Origin: DAOUMU01 sp034409055
Lineage (GTDB): Bacteria; Chloroflexota; Anaerolineae; 4572-78; J111
NCBI GenBank assembly: GCA_034409055.1
Contig: DAOUMU010000044.1
Location: 1-9,519 of the forward strand
Direction: 5' to 3'
Length of the DNA stretch: 9,519 bases
The first letter of the stretch is position 1; the number at the start of each line of letters is the position of its first letter. Below, piece after piece: positions 6,018 through 9,519 of the stretch. The notes under the pieces are model-generated. The model worked only from the letters and a program-made list of their open reading frames with translations, was not told where the DNA came from and ran no database searches. The translations under genes and the position numbers were made by a program.

Positions 6018-9000
6018 GGGAAGAAACACTCGATAGCCCACGCAATACGCAACACGCAATACGCAATGCGTTTCACGTTTCACGCATTAGCCCCGATACC
6101 GCCATCGGTCTCCTCCTTTTCTTAGCCGGCTTTTATGCCTACACCGCTACCCTGGCCCCGACTGTCTTGGAGGGGGACGCGGCGCTTTTTCAATATACGC
6201 CCTACGTGCTGGGAGTCACCTATCCCACCGGCTATCCGCTCTACATTTTGCTGGGAAAAATCTGGCTAACCCTTTTCCCTTTTGGGGAGATTGCCTGGCG
6301 CATGAACCTCTTCTCGGCTCTCTGCTCGGCCGTCGCTTTACCCCTGATCTACGGCGCAGCCCGGCGTTTGCTTACCCTCCCTGACTCCTCCAGACAGCCA
6401 GAAGGAGCAGGAGGAAGTGAACGTTGGGCAGCTTTGGCCACCGTCCTAATCTTCGCTACGCTGCCCACCTTCTGGCGCTGGTCCACCGAGGCCAAAATAT
6501 ACGCCCTCAATATCTTGCTTTTCAGCGGCGTCCTTTACACCCTGGCCCTGGCCCTGGAGAAACAAAAGCGGAGTCTGGCTAACGCCCATCCCTCACCTCC
6601 CAACACGCAATACGCCGCCAGGGGCACGCCACCAGGGACACGCAAGCAAGCCACCCGCTCCCCACTCCCCACTCTCCCCCTGGCCCTCCCCACCCTTCTC
6701 CTCGGCCTCCAAATCAGCGTGCACAGCACCACGGTTCTGCTCATCCCCGGCCTGCTGCTCTTGATCTGGTTTCATTTTCGCCGGCATGTCTTCAATAAAA
6801 AGTTTTTTATCATTTATAGCGCGCTGCTGATTGCCCCCGGTCTGCTTTACTTTTACATCCCCTTGCGGGCAGAATGGCTGATCGCCAATTACGGCCAATT
6901 TGAGGCGATTAGCCGAGGCCTGCTGGCCGATTTTTACCACTCCGGCCTGGCCGGTTGGGTGCGCTACTTCACCGCCGCCGATTTTACCGGCGGCGTGGTG
7001 ACCAATTGGGGCCTGGTTCCGCAACAGTTTTTGACGGTTTACCTGCCCCTGCTTACCGACGATCTGACTTACCTGGGGGCGGGCCTGGGATTGGTTGGCG
7101 GACTGACCCTGGCCGTCATGCAGCCGCGCCTTTTCTGGCCGCTCTTTCTCCTTTACGTCACCCCCATTCCCTTTGTATTGACCTACGGTCAAGGCGAGCA
7201 ATCAGCCTTCCTGCTGCCATCCTTCCTCATCTTTTCCCTCTTCACCGGCAACGTGTTCATACTTACTGATCGGTTATTGGCTACACCCGCCAAACTATTC
7301 GTTTCAGGGGGCATCACCCATCACGTTTCACGTTTCACGTTTCACGTTTCACGTTTCACTTCGCTCCTCCTCCTCTTCCTCATCCTCATCCCTATTCTCT
7401 TCCTGCCCCAAACCCGTTACAACGTTAACTGGCTCGATGCCAAGTGGAGTCGAGCCAGTTACGAGGAGTGGGCCGATGCCCTTGACCATCCTATGGAACC
7501 GGGAGCAGTGGTATTGGCCCATTGGGGTGACTTAACCTCGTTTTGGTATATGCAGTACGCCGAACAACGCCGGCCTGATTTGCGTGGTCTCTACCCACCG
7601 ACCGAGGAAATGGTCATAGATTATTTACAGGCTGGCCGGGATTTATATATTGCCGGGCCGCTCCAGGGGTGGGTCGCTGGCGTCGAGGAGCGCTACCAAT
7701 TAATCCCCTGGGGACGACTGGTCCGCATCGCTCCCCGTCAGGTTGATCCTCCGAGCTTACTGCCGAGCTTATCCCAACCGGTTGAAGCCATTTTTGATCA
7801 CAAGCTGCGTTTGGTGGCGGTTGATTATTCGCCTCAGGCTATGGGAGACAGCCAGTACCCGGTGACTCTGACCTGGCAAACCCTGGCCGAATTACCACCG
7901 GAGACTACCATCTCCGTCCGTCTCAGCCAGGGAGAAGTCATTGCGGCCCAACTGGATGATACTTTGCTCAGCGGCTGGTTCCCTCGCGAAACCTTGCCGG
8001 AGGGGCAATATGTGCTGAGCTATGTCCCCCTTTATATTCCCCTGGGCACCCTGCCCGGACCGTATCGGCTACAAGTGGTGGCTTACACCAGCTACAAACA
8101 TCCCTGGCTTCTGGCTGATGGGACGACCGAGCTTGACCTGGGAGAAGTAGAGATAACCTTACCGCCCGTTGATTACCAGCCCGACCCTGAACAGTTCCAC
8201 GCCAACGCCGGTTATGATTTTAACGGCGAGATTGAATTGGTTGACCACGAATATAATGCCTATCGAATCGGCCAGGGCAAGGGGTTTGCCGTCAAACTTA
8301 TGTGGCGGGCCAAAGCCAGGCCGGTTGATAATTACACTTTGCTGGTTGAAGCCGTGGATGCCGCCGGCAACGTGCTGCGTTCTGTCGAACATCAGCCCGT
8401 GGGGGGACGCGCCCCAACGGCCAGTTGGCAGCCCGGCCAATTTGTCCGTGACCAAGTCGACCTGGTCTTGCCGGCCAGTGCGCCGGTCGGGCCCAGGGCC
8501 CTGCGGGTGCGTTTGAGTTGGCAGCGCCCCAACGGCTCCAAATTGACGGTCCGCCGGTGGCTGTTACCGATTGGAGACGGTCTTAATTTAGAGGGGTTGG
8601 AAGTGGTTGAAAAAGAGGGGCGTGTTTTTGAGGTGCCAGAGGTTCAGCATCTGGTTAAGGCTAATCTGGAAAACAAGGCCCGTTTAATCGGCTACAACAG
8701 CCCCTGGTTGGCCGAACCCGATTCCACTGGTCGTATCCAGTTCAGCCGGGCTGATTGTGCCGCCGATGTCGCCGCTTGCCAGATCCACTTTGATTTTTAT
8801 TGGCAAGGGCTGAGCGAGATGGATTTGCTTTACTTTGTTTTTCTGCACGTGGTCGATGCTCAAGGCCAAATCGTGGCTCAACACGATTTGGGGCCGGGCA
8901 AACGGGGCAAGCAACCAACCACAAGCTGGCTACCCGGCGAAGTGGTAACCGATCCGGTTGATCTTAACCTGCCGGCCAACATCGCCCCTGGCCAATACAG

Positions 9001-9115
9001 TATGCGCCTCGGCATGTACCTGCCTCCAGACGGGCCGCGTTTGCTTGTTTTAAACGACGAGGGTCAGGCAGTAGCGGACTTCGTTGAGATTGGGATGATT
9101 GAAGTGAGGCCGTGA
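6014..9115 (+). CDS. DUF2723 family (GT-C-like) membrane protein with three C-terminal beta-rich modules
   Basis: The product has 1033 residues. The N-terminal membrane domain matches DUF2723 (PF11028): YTATLAPTVLEGDAALFQ (43-60), VTYPTGYPLYILLGKIW (68-84), FGEIAWRMNLFSAL (90-103) and a later LQISVHSTTVLLIPG. Asp55 of the usual GDxxE motif is kept but the Glu position is Leu59. After the last helix (ending about 466) comes the family's outer domain (GAVVLAHWGDLTSFWYMQY), then three modules at about 589-717, 727-862 and 880-1033. The GTG start overlaps the preceding TGA by four bases, with AGGT six bases upstream. I see no good ATG before the first helix, and residues 10-26 are encoded by heptamer repeats. 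Three repeat arrays lie inside the gene. It is probably an outer-face glycosyltransferase working with the two preceding genes; donor and acceptor are unknown. Confidence 0.93.
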   Translation: MREETLDSPRNTQHAIRNAFHVSRISPDTAIGLLLFLAGFYAYTATLAPTVLEGDAALFQYTPYVLGVTYPTGYPLYILLGKIWLTLFPFGEIAWRMNLFSALCSAVALPLIYGAARRLLTLPDSSRQPEGAGGSERWAALATVLIFATLPTFWRWSTEAKIYALNILLFSGVLYTLALALEKQKRSLANAHPSPPNTQYAARGTPPGTRKQATRSPLPTLPLALPTLLLGLQISVHSTTVLLIPGLLLLIWFHFRRHVFNKKFFIIYSALLIAPGLLYFYIPLRAEWLIANYGQFEAISRGLLADFYHSGLAGWVRYFTAADFTGGVVTNWGLVPQQFLTVYLPLLTDDLTYLGAGLGLVGGLTLAVMQPRLFWPLFLLYVTPIPFVLTYGQGEQSAFLLPSFLIFSLFTGNVFILTDRLLATPAKLFVSGGITHHVSRFTFHVSRFTSLLLLFLILIPILFLPQTRYNVNWLDAKWSRASYEEWADALDHPMEPGAVVLAHWGDLTSFWYMQYAEQRRPDLRGLYPPTEEMVIDYLQAGRDLYIAGPLQGWVAGVEERYQLIPWGRLVRIAPRQVDPPSLLPSLSQPVEAIFDHKLRLVAVDYSPQAMGDSQYPVTLTWQTLAELPPETTISVRLSQGEVIAAQLDDTLLSGWFPRETLPEGQYVLSYVPLYIPLGTLPGPYRLQVVAYTSYKHPWLLADGTTELDLGEVEITLPPVDYQPDPEQFHANAGYDFNGEIELVDHEYNAYRIGQGKGFAVKLMWRAKARPVDNYTLLVEAVDAAGNVLRSVEHQPVGGRAPTASWQPGQFVRDQVDLVLPASAPVGPRALRVRLSWQRPNGSKLTVRRWLLPIGDGLNLEGLEVVEKEGRVFEVPEVQHLVKANLENKARLIGYNSPWLAEPDSTGRIQFSRADCAADVAACQIHFDFYWQGLSEMDLLYFVFLHVVDAQGQIVAQHDLGPGKRGKQPTTSWLPGEVVTDPVDLNLPANIAPGQYSMRLGMYLPPDGPRLLVLNDEGQAVADFVEIGMIEVRP
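6041..6089 (+). repeat. Seven-unit heptamer array at the N-terminus of the DUF2723 gene
   Basis: Seven head-to-tail units: CGCAATA, CGCAACA, CGCAATA, CGCAATG, two CGTTTCA and CGCATTA. It begins nine codons after the GTG start and encodes the whole stretch before the first membrane helix. It joins two unit types (CGCAATA-like and CGTTTCA-like) that also occur separately at 6601 and 7325 in the same gene. Confidence 0.85.
6601..6678 (+). repeat. Mixed heptamer remnants in a membrane-domain loop of the DUF2723 gene
   Basis: CAACACGCAATACGC at 6601-6615 is an exact 15-base copy of 6050-6064 in the N-terminal array of the same gene. Further on, two CTCCCCA units and a CTCTCCC follow at 6658-6678. 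The encoded Pro/Thr/Arg-rich loop (about residues 193-225) lies between two membrane helices and has no counterpart in the DUF2723 pattern. Confidence 0.65.
7311..7359 (+). repeat. GTTTCAC heptamer array before the last membrane helix of the DUF2723 gene
   Basis: Units GCATCAC, CCATCAC and then five perfect GTTTCAC (7325-7359) stand head to tail. The encoded peptide is ITHHVSRFTFHVSRFT with a period of seven. It has the same position relative to the last helix as the twelve-unit array in the DUF2079 gene. Adding or removing one unit shifts the frame; by reading, stops then follow at 7426-7428 (one unit gained) or 7533-7535 (one unit lost). Confidence 0.9.
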
Positions 9116-9116
9116 T

Positions 9117-9151
9117 GGGCTTAAGCAGCCCGATGATTGCCCGCATCGGCT
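9117..9151 (+). terminator. Overlapping hairpins just after the operon stop
   Basis: GGGCT (9117-9121) can pair with AGCCC (9127-9131). The same AGCCC plus GATG (9127-9135, one bulged C) can instead pair with CATCGGCT (9144-9151). The two structures exclude each other. No T-run follows, so termination here is only a guess from the position two bases after the stop codon. Confidence 0.3.
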
Positions 9152-9161
9152 GATATTGAAA

Positions 9162-9244
9162 AGCACGTTAAAACGTGCTAAATGTTGCACTCTAACCTGT
9201 TTTAACAGGTTTCGTATTAGCAGCGCGGCATTTCAATGCTGCGC
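9162..9244. repeat. Three closely spaced hairpins with 2-base spacers between operon and IS
   Basis: AGCACGTT/AACGTGCT (9162-9179) and AACCTGTT/AACAGGTT (9194-9211) are perfect 8-base arms, each around two bases. GCGCGGCATT/AATGCTGCGC (9223-9244) has 10-base arms with one G-T pair, again around two bases. No open frame covers them. They may be a dispersed intergenic repeat, a structured RNA or the operon's transcript end. The centres of the first two are reverse complements of each other. Confidence 0.6.
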
Positions 9245-9271
9245 CTATAGCCGAAAAGATGACTACAGTCC

Positions 9272-9519
9272 CAGGGCAATCGTAGTTGTTATGTCAAACT
9301 AGTCAGGATTTCGAGCAAATATTTGTTATCCCAGCCGGCTCTGAGACGTTTGGTTTGAGTGCCCCGTTTATCGGTTTCTTCGTGGCGGAGTTGGTTGAGA
9401 GCAAAATGGCGTAAGATGGCAAAATTCTCAGCAGCATGACCTTGCCGAACCCGACTGTCATCTTCTCGAAAAACAACATCAAGAACCCAATGGACTTTGT
9501 TTTCGATACCCCAATGGAG
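9272..9519 (-). mobile_element. ISAs1-family insertion sequence, right part only
   Basis: The element is defined by its transposase C-terminus and runs off the right edge. Its end is guessed to lie at CAGGGCAAT (9272-9280), 9-17 bases beyond the transposase stop, because elements of this family keep their inverted repeat close to the stop codon. The other end, the matching inverted repeat and the target duplication are outside the window, so the boundary is provisional. Confidence 0.55.
9289..9519 (-). CDS. ISAs1-family transposase, C-terminal 76 residues (partial)
   Basis: Read on the minus strand from the right edge, the frame begins LHWGIENKVHWVLDVVFRED, continues with DSRVRQGHAAENFAILRHFALNQL and KTRLR-like KRLRAGWDN, and ends at TAA (9291-9289). 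This is the typical C-terminus of ISAs1-family DDE transposases, with the HWGIEN..HWVLDV.F.ED motif that contains the last catalytic acidic region and the conserved GHAAENFAxLR helix. The visible part has no frameshift or internal stop, so the copy may be intact. The N-terminus and the first two catalytic Asp residues lie outside the window. It is transcribed towards the glycosyltransferase operon and ends 174 bases from its stop. Confidence 0.9.
   Translation of the reverse strand, partial: LHWGIENKVHWVLDVVFREDDSRVRQGHAAENFAILRHFALNQLRHEETDKRGTQTKRLRAGWDNKYLLEILTSLT

Noticed and set aside
6378..6422. CTCCTCC...GGAGGAAG partial inverted repeat in the DUF2723 gene as a further inserted element
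   Set aside because: Pairing is imperfect, there is no 7-base periodicity, and the encoded 15-residue loop is not unusually long.
6593..7201. Minus-strand open frame of 202 codons
   Set aside because: Antisense to DUF2723 membrane helices; its composition (Gly/Gln/Lys-rich) is what antisense reading of such helices gives.
9116..9288. tRNA or known riboswitch in the gap after the operon
   Set aside because: No cloverleaf, TPsiC-loop or CCA end and no riboswitch core is visible; only simple hairpins.

Overview
The window looks like a piece of a Chloroflexota (probably Anaerolineae-type) chromosome of moderately high GC. This is inferred from four things: large GT-C membrane glycosyltransferases with 'PPG..xDEA'-type loops, their repeated beta-rich C-terminal modules, heptanucleotide tandem repeats embedded in genes, and an ISAs1-type transposase. 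No marker gene is present, so the phylum call rests on family resemblance only.

Layout. Bases 1-142 are an AT-rich leader with a 9-bp inverted repeat and weak promoter-like boxes. Bases 143-337 encode the N-terminal stub of a membrane-anchored haem-binding (CxxCH) protein that stops just after its CFDCHSNE motif, so it is a decayed gene. Bases 338-585 hold a GC-rich hairpin and a short reverse-oriented heptamer remnant. Bases 586-9115 are one tight operon of three very large membrane proteins: a PMT/ArnT-like GT-C enzyme, a DUF2079 protein and a DUF2723 protein. The stop and start codons overlap at both junctions (TAATG and GTGA), which implies translational coupling. Bases 9116-9288 hold several hairpins, including three closely spaced ones with 2-nt spacers. 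From 9289 to the right edge, on the minus strand, is the C-terminus of an ISAs1-family transposase that continues outside the window.

How the genes fit together. Each of the three proteins has a multi-pass GT-C-like membrane domain of about 450-465 residues followed by a soluble tail. The tails carry about seven copies in total of one beta-rich module (three in the first protein, one diverged in the second, three in the third), marked by 'W.PG....d.......PG.Y.lr.g.Y....g.RLPV'. The simplest reading is a set of polyprenyl-phosphate-sugar-dependent transferases acting on the outer face of the membrane in cell-envelope glycan or glycoprotein assembly, with tails facing outward. Substrates cannot be read from the sequence.

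The most unusual aspect is the repeat content. All three genes carry heptanucleotide tandem arrays inside the reading frame, in loops between membrane helices or at the extreme N-terminus. Because 7 and 3 share no factor, every forward frame of such an array encodes the same cyclic heptapeptide. For the TCAC-type units one orientation is stop-free and the other contains TGA. Inside the genes only the stop-free orientation is seen, while a remnant just upstream of the operon has the other. One array holds five perfect GTTTCAC units; gain or loss of a single unit would cut off the C-terminal modules of the third protein, making it a candidate phase-variation switch.
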